Notes: generated by a model from the letters alone, not told the origin. A DNA stretch of 64,000 nucleotides from Hyphomicrobiales bacterium (GCA_900471815.1 UICE01000008.1:62001-126000); one strand, 5' to 3'; counted from the first letter of the stretch, positions 1 through 8,613 are shown. Made by a program: numbers and translations.

Positions 1-708
1 ACCTATGCAACTGATGCAAAGACTGTTGTCGGATATGACGTTGACCTCGCACAACTGGTTGCCGACAGTCTTGGACGCCAGCTCGTGCTTGTTCCCGTCG
101 CTTGGGCCGATTGGCCGCTTGGTCTTCAATCTGGAAAGTTCGATGCAGTCATTTCCAATGTGACGGTGACGGAACAGCGCAAGGAGAAGTTTGATTTCTC
201 CACCTATCGCAAGGATGAACTCGGGTTTTACGTAAAATCATCCGGATTAATCACTTCGATCAAGGAGCCGAAGGACATTGCCGGTCTAAAAATTATAACC
301 GATCCGGGCACCAATCAGGAGAAAATCCTGTTGGCTTGGGATAAGCAGAATGTCGATAACGGGTTGAAGCCTATCGAGGTTCAGTATTACGATGACGAGG
401 CGGTAAAATATCTCGCCATTGAATCGGGACGGGCTGATGCTGTATTCAGCGTGAATGCAACGCAGGCTTATAAGGCCAAGGTCAATGGAAAAACCAAACT
501 TGTGGGTACTGTAAGCGGAGGCTGGCCTATTACCGCTGAAGTTGCCGTAACAACGCGCAAAGGAAGCGGGGCAGCTGAAGGTATCACACAGGCGCTAAAT
601 GACTTGATTGCGAACGGCAAATATAAACAAGTTCTTGATCGCTGGAATCTCGGTTCAGAAGCCATCGATAAAGCGGCAACAAATCCTCCCGGACTGCCTA
701 ATAGCTGA
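1..708 (+). CDS. Amino-acid-type ABC transporter substrate-binding protein (5' truncated by window)
   Basis: Periplasmic binding protein of the polar amino acid family (SBP_bac_3). The frame is open from base 1, so only the C-terminal 235 residues are seen and the signal peptide is outside the window. Visible family features are the strand 'VGYDVDLAQLVA', the 'VTVTEQRKEKFDFS' segment that follows the ligand pocket, and the late 'VAVTTRKGSG' strand with a helical tail. The ligand cannot be named from sequence. It is convergent with the sulfonate-type operon and is followed by a strong hairpin. No permease or ATPase for it lies in the window, so those genes, if present, are to the left. Confidence 0.85.
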   Translation, partial: TYATDAKTVVGYDVDLAQLVADSLGRQLVLVPVAWADWPLGLQSGKFDAVISNVTVTEQRKEKFDFSTYRKDELGFYVKSSGLITSIKEPKDIAGLKIITDPGTNQEKILLAWDKQNVDNGLKPIEVQYYDDEAVKYLAIESGRADAVFSVNATQAYKAKVNGKTKLVGTVSGGWPITAEVAVTTRKGSGAAEGITQALNDLIANGKYKQVLDRWNLGSEAIDKAATNPPGLPNS

Positions 709-734
709 ACGAAAAATTTAAACCCAATACTCTT

Positions 735-767
735 TGCGTCGAAGGCACGGGATGTTCCTTCGACGCA
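735..767. terminator. Bidirectional hairpin between convergent genes
   Basis: Perfect 11-bp stem TGCGTCGAAGG (735-745) / CCTTCGACGCA (757-767) with an 11-base loop. It lies between the plus-strand binding protein ending at 708 and the minus-strand monooxygenase ending at 866, where a terminator serving both is expected. T-runs on either side are short (TCTTT on the left), so its efficiency is uncertain. Confidence 0.6.
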
Positions 768-865
768 TTGTATCAAGACCCTTGAGAGCTCTGCTTAGCG
801 AACACGGAAGGTCTATTGCGCGCGCAGCCGTGATCGGAAAGCATAGTTCTGCTTCTGGAGAGTTT

Positions 866-1936
866 TTACGGTAGAAGAAGAGGCAGTAGCTGACTCCCCT
901 GTCGTTGTATTTCCGTGAGATAAGGCGTGTCTGAAAGCACGAAGTGAGTGATGCCAAGCTCTTCATACCTGCGCAGTGAGCGCGCAACATCCGCGGCTGA
1001 TCCAACCAGCCATGTAGTTCCCGCACCACCGCCACCAAATTTTCCTGGCGCTGTATAGAGATTGTCATCCAGCACATCACCTTGCTTTGCCAGATCCAGA
1101 AGGCGTTGTTGGCCGACAGCAACCCCATGTCTGTGATCCTGCCAGCTTCCTGCGGCCCCTTCGGCCATTTTAGCGACCTTCGCTTCGGCGTCCGCCCAAG
1201 CCTGTTCAGTTGTATCACGGACAAGGGTCGTGACCCTCAGTCCGAATTTCAATGGCTGTAAGTCGCGATCAAGGGTTTTACTCAGGGCCTTCAGGCGCTC
1301 GATCCGTTGACGTACGCCATCCAATGGTTCACCCCAGAAAAGTTGCACATCGGCTTCGGTTGCCGCGACGCGTTCAGCCGCCTCTGAAGCGCCTCCAAAA
1401 TAGAGCTGGGGGTGAAGGCGATCACCGACTGGCACGAGCCGCGGCGCAACAGTTGAATTTGCGACCTGGAAATGCTCGCCACTGAAGGTGACGTCTTCTT
1501 CTGTCCACAGTCTGCGGATCAGCCGCATGAATTCTTTGGTTCGGGCATAACGCTGCACCTGATTACCTTCCTGATCGCCATAGGCAGCAAGCTGATCTGG
1601 TCCGGAAACGACATTGACGCGTAGGCGCCCACCGCTCAAGTGATCGAGCGTGGCTGCAGCGGAGGCGAAATTTGCAGGTTTCCAGTAGCCAGGCCGAACC
1701 GCAATCAGTGGTTCAAAGGAAGTCGTGCGGGCGACAAGCGCGGTCGCGATGGTAAAAGTATCGGGGCGGCCCCAACCAGTGCCGATCAGCGCCCCTTTCC
1801 AGCCATGCGCTTCCAGAGCTTTCGCCTGTGTCGTGAGTGTGTCCAGACTATTGTGATTTTCGCCAGCGGCGTCGCCGCGGTGACCAGCTTTGATGTCGTT
1901 TGGAATGTACCAGAGAAATTCGGAATGGCTGCTCAT
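866..1936 (-). CDS. LLM-class flavin-dependent monooxygenase (alkanesulfonate monooxygenase-like)
   Basis: FMNH2-dependent bacterial luciferase-like monooxygenase, 356 residues, closest in style to SsuD/MsuD, which oxidise C1-C10 alkanesulfonates to aldehyde and sulfite in the cytoplasm. Seen: 'GWKGALIGTGWGRPDTFTIA', the 'AVRPGYWKPANFASAAATLD' strand typical of the SsuD group, 'SGGRLRVNVVSG' and the C-terminal 'YEELGITHFVLSDTPYLTE'. It is the last gene of a minus-strand operon and its ATG overlaps the dehydrogenase stop by 4 bases (ATGA), which implies translational coupling. SsuD needs a separate flavin reductase; an MsuE/SsuE-like one is encoded at 39957. The sulfonate substrate is inferred from the family and the transporter; other organosulfur or dialkylsulfone substrates are possible. 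Confidence 0.85.
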   Translation of the reverse strand: MSSHSEFLWYIPNDIKAGHRGDAAGENHNSLDTLTTQAKALEAHGWKGALIGTGWGRPDTFTIATALVARTTSFEPLIAVRPGYWKPANFASAAATLDHLSGGRLRVNVVSGPDQLAAYGDQEGNQVQRYARTKEFMRLIRRLWTEEDVTFSGEHFQVANSTVAPRLVPVGDRLHPQLYFGGASEAAERVAATEADVQLFWGEPLDGVRQRIERLKALSKTLDRDLQPLKFGLRVTTLVRDTTEQAWADAEAKVAKMAEGAAGSWQDHRHGVAVGQQRLLDLAKQGDVLDDNLYTAPGKFGGGGAGTTWLVGSAADVARSLRRYEELGITHFVLSDTPYLTEIQRQGSQLLPLLLP

Positions 1937-2943
1937 GATTTGTCTGCTACCTGATTTCGAAGTTTGCCCTCATCGAGGAGTATTCTAACCGTTCTGGCTG
2001 CATTGCGGCGCATCTCAGCGGCTGCATGATCGGAATAAAAGGCATTGTGCGGGGTGATCACCAGCCGTCCCGCAAGCCAGTCCTCGCGATTACGCCATGC
2101 GGCCAGCAACGGATGGTCGCCGGGGGGCTCCTTGACCAGCGTATCGATTCCGGCGGCGGCGAGGTGCCCGCTCCGCAGAGCAGCCTCAAGCGCATCAAGA
2201 TCTTCGATCAGCTCACCGCGCGCGGTATTGACGATAATAGCTCCGGGCTTCAGCTTCGCCAGTCCATCGGCGTTCATCATGCCGCGCGTCTCTTTGTTTG
2301 CTGGACAATGCAAAGTGACAATATCCGATCGGGCAAGAAGCTCGTTTAATTCTTCTGTGCGCTCATAGCCTATTGCTTTTTCATGCCCTGGCGGCTGGAT
2401 AGGATCATAGCCGAGAATCCGAAAGCCGAAGGGTTTTAAGCGGTTGATCACTGCCGTGCCGATCCTGCCCACGCCGACGACACCGACCGTTGCCTGGTTC
2501 GAACGGGAAAGTGGCTTCAGGCTATGAATCTGCCATCCAGACCTATATCCGCGAGCGAGAGCATCATGTTGCCAAAGCCGGCGGTGCAGCGACAAAATCA
2601 TCGCCAGTGCATGATCGGCCACTTCTTCTGTGCCATAGTCTGGGTTGTTGGCGAATGGAATGCCAGCGCCGGCCAGAGCGGCAAGGTCGATCTTCTCATA
2701 GCCGACGCCATAGCGTACCACGCCCTTACAGCTGGACAGATGAACTATGGTTTTTGGTCCGATCCGGGCACCCCAAACCATGAGCGCGTCGAGTCTTTTT
2801 AGGCGATCAGGAGCGAATGCCGTCTCATCTGTGCTGGCGAAAAAGTCTATCTCGACATCATCGCCAAGCACTTCCGCTTCAAGATCGGGCATGCCGATCA
2901 TGTGGTCGGTTATTCCAACCATGTATTTCTTGCGATCTGCCAT
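1933..2943 (-). CDS. D-2-hydroxyacid dehydrogenase, NAD-dependent (CtBP/SerA-like)
   Basis: NAD-dependent D-isomer-specific 2-hydroxyacid dehydrogenase, 336 residues, interconverting a 2-hydroxyacid and a 2-oxoacid. The dinucleotide motif GVGRIG is at residues 157-162, the substrate arginine R242 sits in 'NTARGEL', the catalytic pair is E272 ('KEPP') and H299 ('TPHNAF'). The substrate is unknown. Its place between a sulfonate-type permease (15 bases upstream) and an SsuD-like monooxygenase (4-base overlap) suggests that it acts on a carbon product or a sulfonated hydroxyacid of the same pathway; this is inference. The ATG at 2943 is preceded by a GGGAC element. Confidence 0.85.
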   Translation of the reverse strand: MADRKKYMVGITDHMIGMPDLEAEVLGDDVEIDFFASTDETAFAPDRLKRLDALMVWGARIGPKTIVHLSSCKGVVRYGVGYEKIDLAALAGAGIPFANNPDYGTEEVADHALAMILSLHRRLWQHDALARGYRSGWQIHSLKPLSRSNQATVGVVGVGRIGTAVINRLKPFGFRILGYDPIQPPGHEKAIGYERTEELNELLARSDIVTLHCPANKETRGMMNADGLAKLKPGAIIVNTARGELIEDLDALEAALRSGHLAAAGIDTLVKEPPGDHPLLAAWRNREDWLAGRLVITPHNAFYSDHAAAEMRRNAARTVRILLDEGKLRNQVADKS

Positions 2944-2958
2944 TTTGTCCCGTTGGCA

Positions 2959-3864
2959 CTAGCGCGCCATTCCCCATTTTGTCACCGTACGTTGCTCGAG
3001 CTGGCGAAACAGGACGTTTTCGACCAGAAGGCCAAAAAGAATAACCGTAATCAGTCCGGCAAAGACACGGTCGGTGTAAAGTTCGTTGCGGTTCTGGAAA
3101 ATATACCACCCCAGCCCGCCCTTACCGGAGGATGCACCAAAGACCAACTCCGCTGCGATAAGGGTGCGCCAAGCGAAAGCCCAGCCGATTTTGAGTCCTG
3201 CAATGATGGATGGAAGAGCGGCTGGTACGAGGATCAAAAGCACATATCGCAAGCCACGCAGCCCATAATTGCGGCCGGTCATCCGCAAGGTTTCCGGCAC
3301 GCCGGTGAAGCCGGTATACATGTTAAGCGCCAGCGGCCAGAGCACCGAATGGATCAACACAAAGACGAGGCTTCCTTGGCCTAGTCCGAACCACAGCAGC
3401 GCCAATGGCAGCAAGGCTATCGGTGGTAATGGATTGAGCATGGAGGTGAGGGTAGACAGCAGGTCACGTCCGATCTGGGTGGAAACGGCAAGCGAGGTGA
3501 GCACGAAAGCCAGAACGACACCGATAGCATAGCCCTTGACCAGAACATCCAGTGAATTAAAAGCCCGGCTTGGAATGACGCCGCTGGCAACGTCATCGAC
3601 GAGCGCCTTGACCGCCGCGGAGAACGGCGGCAGCAGCAACTCGTTGCCCTGAAGTCTGGCAGCGATTTCCCATAGCAAGGCAAGACAAAACAGGATCAGG
3701 CCTTTCCTTATCCAGGTGTGTTGCCAAAGGCGGTTATATACGGGCAACCCTTCCCCGCTCGTGGCATGGGCAAGGGGCTCGAGCGGGAGCTCGTATTCCG
3801 GTCGAACCGGCGGGGTTATGCGCGGGTTTGTTTTGCTGCCGGAGCTCAGGATTTTACTCATCAT
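2959..3864 (-). CDS. ABC transporter permease, sulfonate/nitrate/taurine type
   Basis: Inner-membrane permease of the SsuC/TauC family with about six membrane segments. The BPD_transp_1 domain is clear: the EAA-like loop region near 'MTGRNYGLRGLRYVLLILVP', followed by 'AALPSIIAGLKIGWAFAWRT' and a C-terminal membrane helix. I place the start at 3864 because ATGATGAGTAA holds both this start and the ATPase stop, with GGAG five bases upstream; an upstream start at 3966 is possible but would read deep into the ATPase gene. Operon order is binding protein, ATPase, permease, dehydrogenase, monooxygenase. Confidence 0.85.
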   Translation of the reverse strand: MMSKILSSGSKTNPRITPPVRPEYELPLEPLAHATSGEGLPVYNRLWQHTWIRKGLILFCLALLWEIAARLQGNELLLPPFSAAVKALVDDVASGVIPSRAFNSLDVLVKGYAIGVVLAFVLTSLAVSTQIGRDLLSTLTSMLNPLPPIALLPLALLWFGLGQGSLVFVLIHSVLWPLALNMYTGFTGVPETLRMTGRNYGLRGLRYVLLILVPAALPSIIAGLKIGWAFAWRTLIAAELVFGASSGKGGLGWYIFQNRNELYTDRVFAGLITVILFGLLVENVLFRQLEQRTVTKWGMAR

Positions 3865-4696
3865 TTGCTCCATCGACGGCGACTGCCTCTTCGAAAAGAA
3901 GTCGGTGAATATGATTTGCGGCTGCCTGAAATTGCGAGCTTCCACCGCTGCTGAGATCCCATTCATGGCTGTTGATCTCGGCTCTCATCCGCCCAGGATG
4001 TGGCGACAAAAGCGCGATCCGATTTCCAACTACCAAGGCTTCTTCGATGGAATGCGTCACAAAGAGCAGTGTGAAGCGAACTTCTTCCCATAACGCCAGA
4101 AGTTCCTCCTGCATCTTTCGCCGGGTGAGCGCATCCAGTGCTGCGAATGGTTCGTCCATCAGTAGGACACGCGGCTCCATGGCGAGCGCCCGGGCAATGG
4201 CTACTCGCTGTTTCATGCCACCCGAAAGTGTATTGGGATAGGCATCAGCGAAACGGCTCAGGCCTACTTTTTCGATATAGTGCTCGGCGCGCTCGGCAGC
4301 TTCCTTGCGACCGACCCGCCCCGACGCTCGCATCGGGAACGCAACGTTCTCGCGGACGGTTTTCCATGGAGGCAATTGATCAAACTCCTGGAAAACAACA
4401 ACACGGTCTGGGCCCGGACCCTGGATCGTGCGTCCATCCAACACTATCCGACCCTTGCGCGGCGCAATGAACCCGCCAACAGCCTTTAAAAGGGTGGATT
4501 TTCCACAACCGGAGGCTCCAAGCAGGATAAAACGGTCTGCTTCCCACACGTCGAAGCTGACATTTTGCGTTGCACGCACCACACGACCCGGCGTCTTATA
4601 CTCGAGGGTGACGTTCTCGACCGAAAGAAGGGGCGGAGCGGGCGGCCCGAAATTCTCGGGAGCAAATTCAGTCATGCCGTCCATTCTCAATTCCAT
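3854..4696 (-). CDS. ABC transporter ATP-binding protein, sulfonate/nitrate/taurine type
   Basis: Cytoplasmic ATPase of an SsuB/TauB-type importer, 280 residues. Walker A GASGCGKST is near residues 60-68, the Q-loop is in 'VVFQEFDQLPPW', the signature is LSGGMKQR, Walker B is VLLMDEPFAALD and the switch histidine is in 'LFVTHSIEEA'. The C-terminal extension after the ATPase core is as in taurine and sulfonate systems. It overlaps the permease start by 11 bases. It is separated from the binding-protein gene by a strong stem-loop. Methionines at residues 5 and 8 are alternative starts. Confidence 0.9.
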   Translation of the reverse strand: MELRMDGMTEFAPENFGPPAPPLLSVENVTLEYKTPGRVVRATQNVSFDVWEADRFILLGASGCGKSTLLKAVGGFIAPRKGRIVLDGRTIQGPGPDRVVVFQEFDQLPPWKTVRENVAFPMRASGRVGRKEAAERAEHYIEKVGLSRFADAYPNTLSGGMKQRVAIARALAMEPRVLLMDEPFAALDALTRRKMQEELLALWEEVRFTLLFVTHSIEEALVVGNRIALLSPHPGRMRAEINSHEWDLSSGGSSQFQAAANHIHRLLFEEAVAVDGANDE

Positions 4697-4710
4697 CTGA
4701 TTGACGACTC

Positions 4711-4740
4711 AAAAGCAGATCGCTTGAGCGATCTGCTTTT
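4711..4740. terminator. Symmetric stem-loop after the binding-protein gene
   Basis: Perfect 13-bp stem AAAAGCAGATCGC (4711-4723) / GCGATCTGCTTTT (4728-4740) with a 4-base loop, U-rich on both strands. It lies inside the minus-strand operon, between the binding protein (stop 4763) and the ATPase (start 4696), so it should act as a partial terminator or as a 3' end stabiliser for the binding-protein mRNA. Confidence 0.7.
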
Positions 4741-4762
4741 TGCGCCGGGATGTTAAGCTCAC

Positions 4763-5803
4763 TCAACTGCCATTCTCACCAGAGGCCTCTGGGAAGAAAT
4801 AATCTTGCCAGGAATTAGCTTTGTTTTTCAGGACGCCAAGCTTATGAAGCTCCGTCGCATAAACGAAGGTGTTCTGGGGGACGATGGTGAAATCATTTTC
4901 AGGATCGTTGATGATTTCTAAAATCAATTCAGGGGAGAGCTTGGAACCCTGCTGACGGATAAACGTCTGTGCAGCCTCTTGCTTGTTTGCATTGATCCAG
5001 TCCGACGCTTCGCGCAGAGCGGCATAGAAGGCAGCATAGGTTTTGGGATTGTCGTTATGGAATGCTGAACTGGCATAAAGCACGTTGAAGGTCGCTGATC
5101 CGCCTAAAATGTCGTAGGAACTAATGACCTTATGTACCACTTTATTTGCCTGCAAGGCTTGATAATAAAACGGTGCAGAGGAAAAATGAGAATTCACTTC
5201 GGTGCCGCCCGAGATTAGCGCTGCGGTCGCGTCGGGGTGCGGCAAGCTGACGGAAATTTCATCAAGCTTTTGGAAATTGTCGGCGCCGAAGATCTTGGCT
5301 GCCTCGATTTGTAGCGTTCGCGACTGAAAACCCGTGCCGGCAGCAGGCACGGCTATCCTATCCTTATCGCTGAAATCCTTGAGTTCGTGGACATCCGGGT
5401 TAGTCGTTAGCAAGTAGTTCGGTAATGAGCCGAGCGCGGCGACCAGCTTGACGTCCTGCTTACCCTTGGTCCGGTCCCACATTGTCAATGCCGGTGGAAC
5501 TCCTGCTGACACAATATCCAGATTGTTGGCGAGCAGTGCCTCATTCATTGCGGTTGCACCAGAAATGCTTGCCCATTCAACCTTGATATCAACACCAGCT
5601 TGCTTTCCGTGCTTTTCAATCAAAGCCTGGTCGCGAACGACATCCAGGATCAGATAGGCTATTCCGAACTGCTGGGCGATCCTGATGGAGCCTTCGGCAG
5701 CAGCCTGCCCCGCCAACAGCATGGCAACAATACCGAATGCCGCACCGAGAGCTCTTTGACGCTTAAATTGGTTGCTCAATGTCGCAAAGCTAAGGGCCTT
5801 CAT
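4763..5803 (-). CDS. ABC transporter substrate-binding protein, aliphatic sulfonate/nitrate type
   Basis: Periplasmic binding protein of the NMT1/SsuA-like group, 346 residues from the ATG at 5803, which is preceded by GGAGAA five bases away. The signal peptide is clear: 'FKRQRALGAAFGIVAMLLAG' then QAAA cleavage. Mature features are 'IRIAQQFGIAYLILDVVRDQ', 'WASISGATAMNEALLANNLD' and 'DIVSAGVPPALTMWDRT', typical of the fold that binds sulfonates, taurine or nitrate. It is the first gene of the operon, so the promoter should be in 5804-6093. The exact ligand is not decided by sequence. Confidence 0.87.
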   Translation of the reverse strand: MKALSFATLSNQFKRQRALGAAFGIVAMLLAGQAAAEGSIRIAQQFGIAYLILDVVRDQALIEKHGKQAGVDIKVEWASISGATAMNEALLANNLDIVSAGVPPALTMWDRTKGKQDVKLVAALGSLPNYLLTTNPDVHELKDFSDKDRIAVPAAGTGFQSRTLQIEAAKIFGADNFQKLDEISVSLPHPDATAALISGGTEVNSHFSSAPFYYQALQANKVVHKVISSYDILGGSATFNVLYASSAFHNDNPKTYAAFYAALREASDWINANKQEAAQTFIRQQGSKLSPELILEIINDPENDFTIVPQNTFVYATELHKLGVLKNKANSWQDYFFPEASGENGS

Positions 5804-6093
5804 GAATTCTCCATCGAGCGAAGTGACTGCGGTGAAGCTTTCTGCTTCTCTTGCATGATGGGGACAGGCTAAGGACAACCACCAAATCGATCAACACAAC
5901 TGCGTTCTATTCTGGCGCGCAAAAAGAGATCAGAATCGCTCGGCACCGTCGAAAATTCGAAGAATGTACTTGCCGCGCCGTACAAAGGCACATTGCTGAC
6001 CACTGCAACCTTGATGTGGTCATGCTATTGAGCACCGTTTAGGAGCGCTATGGTGACTCTACATCTTATATTGGACCCACCGCCTTCTAACGG
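5804..6093. other. Intergenic region upstream of the sulfonate-type operon
   Basis: About 290 bases between the binding-protein start (minus) and the end of the quinone-oxidoreductase-like gene (minus). The promoter of the sulfonate-type operon must lie here. I see no convincing palindrome, riboswitch or small gene. Confidence 0.5.
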
Positions 6094-7095
6094 TCACTTC
6101 ATAGCAATAATTACCTTGCCCTTTGCCCGGCCTGTCTCGACATAAGCCAGTGCCTCGTTGGTTTTCTCAAACGGGAAGACTTGATCCACAACAGGGCGAA
6201 TGACATTTGCCTCAATCAATGCGGTAATCTGACTGAGTTGCTCGCCATTGGCGGTCATGAAAAGGAAAGAATAGCTTATGTTTCGACGTTTCGCTTTCCT
6301 GCGAATGCCGAAACTCAGGAGGCGCGTGATTTGTTGAAGCGGCCAGCTGAGCCCATTTTGTTTTGCGAAATTTGGATCAGGCGGACCCGAAATCGAGATC
6401 AGTTTTCCTCCTGGTTTCAATACTCGGAGGGAGTTTTCCAGCGTGTCTTTACCAAGACTGTTTAGGGCGACGTCAAATCCGTGCAACACTTCCTCGAATT
6501 TATCCTTCTTATAATCGACCACGGCATCCGCGCCGAGACTTTTGACGAGATCAATGTTTGCCGTGCTTGTGGTTGTTGCCACATATGCTCCGAGATGTTT
6601 GGCAAGTTGAATGGCGATCGTACCTACGCCGCCGGAGCCTGCATGGATCAGGACTTTCTGACCCTTTTGTAAATTAGCGCGCTCGACAAGCACCTGCCAT
6701 GCCGTCAAGGCGACGAGTGGAACGGACGCAGCCTCCTCCATTGTCAGATTATTCGGCTTTATTGCCAAATCTAACTCATTGACGGCAATATATTGCGCAA
6801 ATGTTCCGATGCGATCCTGTGCTGGTCGTGCATAGACCTCATCTCCAGGCTTGAAGTGGCGAACTTTCGGCCCTACTCGGGTTACCACGCCCGCCACATC
6901 GTTGCCTAAGATCAGCGGGAGGCGATATGGCAAAATAAGCTTGAACTCGCCCTCACGAATTTTATTATCAAGAACATTCACACTGGCGGCATGGATTTCC
7001 ACCATCACATCATTGTCCCGCAGTTCCGGTATCGGACTATCGGTTAACCGTAGGGCGCCGCCCTTTGAGTATTGATCGACAACAAACGATTTCAT
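6094..7095 (-). CDS. NADP-dependent zinc-free oxidoreductase (quinone oxidoreductase-like MDR)
   Basis: Medium-chain dehydrogenase/reductase of the quinone oxidoreductase group, 333 residues, cytoplasmic. Seen: GroES-like N-terminus with 'AASVNVLDNKIREGEF' and 'PLILGNDVAGVVTRVG', which lacks the catalytic zinc cysteine; NADP-binding 'HAGSGGVGTIAIQLAKHLGA' at residues 151-170; C-terminal 'AKGKVIIAMK'. Such enzymes reduce quinones or alpha,beta-unsaturated carbonyls. It is 31 bases downstream of an SDR gene in one minus-strand unit that is divergent from an HxlR regulator, which fits an electrophile or quinone stress role (inference). Confidence 0.85.
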   Translation of the reverse strand: MKSFVVDQYSKGGALRLTDSPIPELRDNDVMVEIHAASVNVLDNKIREGEFKLILPYRLPLILGNDVAGVVTRVGPKVRHFKPGDEVYARPAQDRIGTFAQYIAVNELDLAIKPNNLTMEEAASVPLVALTAWQVLVERANLQKGQKVLIHAGSGGVGTIAIQLAKHLGAYVATTTSTANIDLVKSLGADAVVDYKKDKFEEVLHGFDVALNSLGKDTLENSLRVLKPGGKLISISGPPDPNFAKQNGLSWPLQQITRLLSFGIRRKAKRRNISYSFLFMTANGEQLSQITALIEANVIRPVVDQVFPFEKTNEALAYVETGRAKGKVIIAMK

Positions 7096-7126
7096 AGAAA
7101 ATAGCTTTCTTCAGTGCGGCTGAAAT

Positions 7127-7942
7127 TCAAGCTGGAAGTCGATTGAATTTCCGCAAGTTTTTGTCAACGAACGACTCCGGCAGGAAGCGGCGTATAAAGC
7201 GAACCTGTCGCGCAGCCTTACCAACAGTATAGCGTCTTTTGGGCGATACGGCATTGGCGGCGCTCACAACTGCTGCTGCGACGCTCTCTGGTGCATCACC
7301 CTTCTCGATGATTTCGCGCATCAATTTTTCGGCGTAAGCACGGATAGTATCATAAACGGGAAGTGGCTGGTCTGGCCGGGTAAGGTTTTCTTCGAAAGAC
7401 GTGCGAGTGACCCCCGGCTCCACAAGAACAACGCGGATACCTTGTGTTCGAATTTCGTGATCGAGCGATTCCGAATAGCCCTCAATAGCGTGTTTGGTGG
7501 ATGAATAAAGAGCATTATAGGGCGCTGGAATAAGTCCAAGTATAGAGCTCAGATTGATAATCCGCCCTTTGCCCTGGCGTCGCATAATGGGCAGAACGGC
7601 ATTTGTCATACGTAGCACGCCGAACACGTTCACATCGAACACAGACTTTGCCTGAGTGACAGAAGATTCTTCAGCACCACCGAGCAATCCGATCCCGGCA
7701 TTGTTGACCAGGAGGTCAATCTGACCAGTGCGACTGAGAACCTCGTCTACGAGTGTCTGCACCGATGCATCATCCGTTACATCGCAAATCAGCATTGTAA
7801 TGCCATCCGGCGTGTTCGGCATGGGTTTTCGACTGGTCCCGAACACGTGATAGCCATCGCGCCGTAGCGCTTGGGCTGTCACCAGGCCAATGCCGGAGGA
7901 AGCACCTGTAACAAGGGCAACCCGGTGCTCTATTTTGCTCAT
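7127..7942 (-). CDS. SDR family oxidoreductase
   Basis: Classical short-chain dehydrogenase/reductase, 271 residues. The cofactor motif TGASSGIG is at residues 12-19, NNAG at 80-83, the catalytic serine region 'NLSS' at 130-133 and the YxxxK pair at Y146 and K150. The tail 'VSPKRRYTVGKAARQVRFIR' is like that of SDRs acting on lipophilic carbonyls, but the substrate is unknown. An arginine after the first strand ('GTSRKP') favours NADPH. It is the first gene of the unit divergent from hxlR; its ATG at 7942 follows a GAAG-rich ribosome site. Confidence 0.87.
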   Translation of the reverse strand: MSKIEHRVALVTGASSGIGLVTAQALRRDGYHVFGTSRKPMPNTPDGITMLICDVTDDASVQTLVDEVLSRTGQIDLLVNNAGIGLLGGAEESSVTQAKSVFDVNVFGVLRMTNAVLPIMRRQGKGRIINLSSILGLIPAPYNALYSSTKHAIEGYSESLDHEIRTQGIRVVLVEPGVTRTSFEENLTRPDQPLPVYDTIRAYAEKLMREIIEKGDAPESVAAAVVSAANAVSPKRRYTVGKAARQVRFIRRFLPESFVDKNLRKFNRLPA

Positions 7943-7987
7943 TTTCTTCAGCCTTCATTTTGCTATGGAACATCAATGAGCATTCAG

Positions 7988-8008
7988 TTACTATGAATTT
8001 AGTAGTAA
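7988..8008. promoter_or_regulatory. Candidate HxlR-family operator
   Basis: Inverted repeat TTACTA (7988-7993) / TAGTAA (8003-8008), which also contains TACT-N8-AGTA (7989-8004). Known operators of the HxlR/YodB family have a TACT-N7-AGTA pattern. It sits midway between the divergent SDR (start 7942) and HxlR (start 8032) genes, where an autoregulatory site is expected. The match is by eye; the spacing differs by one base. Confidence 0.5.
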
Positions 8009-8031
8009 GTCACTATCAAAAAGATACTAAC

Positions 8032-8466
8032 ATGAAAAAACTTTCAGACCAGCCATGTCTTATAGCTCGCAGCCTCGCCCTTGTGGGGGATGCCTGGAGT
8101 ATGCTCATCCTGCGGGATGCTCATATTGGCCTCACGCGCTTCGACGAGTTTCGCAAGAGTCTTGGCATCGCTCCAACGATGCTGACTGCACGGCTTTCAG
8201 CCCTCACCGACGAAGGATTGCTAGAAAAACGCCGCTACCTGGAACGACCGCCACGAGACGAATATGTGCTGACGGAAGCCGGGCGTGACTTTCTTCCGGT
8301 GCTGTTCGCAATTGGTGCATGGGGCCGCAAATACCGCGGCGGGGGCGAGGTGACCCGCTTCTTCGATGCGGAGACAGGGACAGAAATTGATCCCCTCACT
8401 ATTGATCGAGGAACAGGTGCTCCGCTCGGTACACGCCCTATCCGGATCGAGCTTCCGGGGAAATGA
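8032..8466 (+). CDS. HxlR-family winged-helix transcriptional regulator
   Basis: DNA-binding regulator of the HxlR/YodB family, 144 residues from the ATG at 8032. The family start is 'CLIARSLALVGDAWSMLILR', with the conserved cysteine C9 that senses diamide or quinones in YodB-type members, then 'RFDEFRKSLGIAPTMLTARL' (recognition helix) and the wing 'DEYVLTEAGRDFLPVL'. An in-frame start 24 codons upstream exists but would add a tail absent in the family and would cover the operator. It is divergent from the SDR and oxidoreductase genes, which are its likely targets. C9 makes redox sensing plausible but not shown. Confidence 0.88.
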   Translation: MKKLSDQPCLIARSLALVGDAWSMLILRDAHIGLTRFDEFRKSLGIAPTMLTARLSALTDEGLLEKRRYLERPPRDEYVLTEAGRDFLPVLFAIGAWGRKYRGGGEVTRFFDAETGTEIDPLTIDRGTGAPLGTRPIRIELPGK

Positions 8467-8544
8467 TTGTAGGCGGATAAAGCAGTCTCCAGACATCGTC
8501 CAGTTTGCATGGAGTGGCTGTATGCGTCCGTGGACTGCAAATAG

Positions 8545-8580
8545 TAATACAAGGCAGCATTCGTCTGCTGCCTTGTATTA
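8545..8580. terminator. Bidirectional terminator hairpin
   Basis: Perfect 15-bp stem TAATACAAGGCAGCA (8545-8559) / TGCTGCCTTGTATTA (8566-8580) with a 6-base loop, between convergent hxlR-family and MFS genes. The stem has A/T-rich ends on both sides, as in shared terminators. Confidence 0.75.
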
Positions 8581-8613
8581 TATCAGTTTGTTCCTGCCAC
8601 CCCGGTGCAAGGA

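Noticed and set aside
718-1224. Long open frame on the minus strand over the end of the monooxygenase gene
   Set aside because: It overlaps the SsuD-like gene in another frame, and the protein has no family-like pattern, while the SsuD-like reading is clear.
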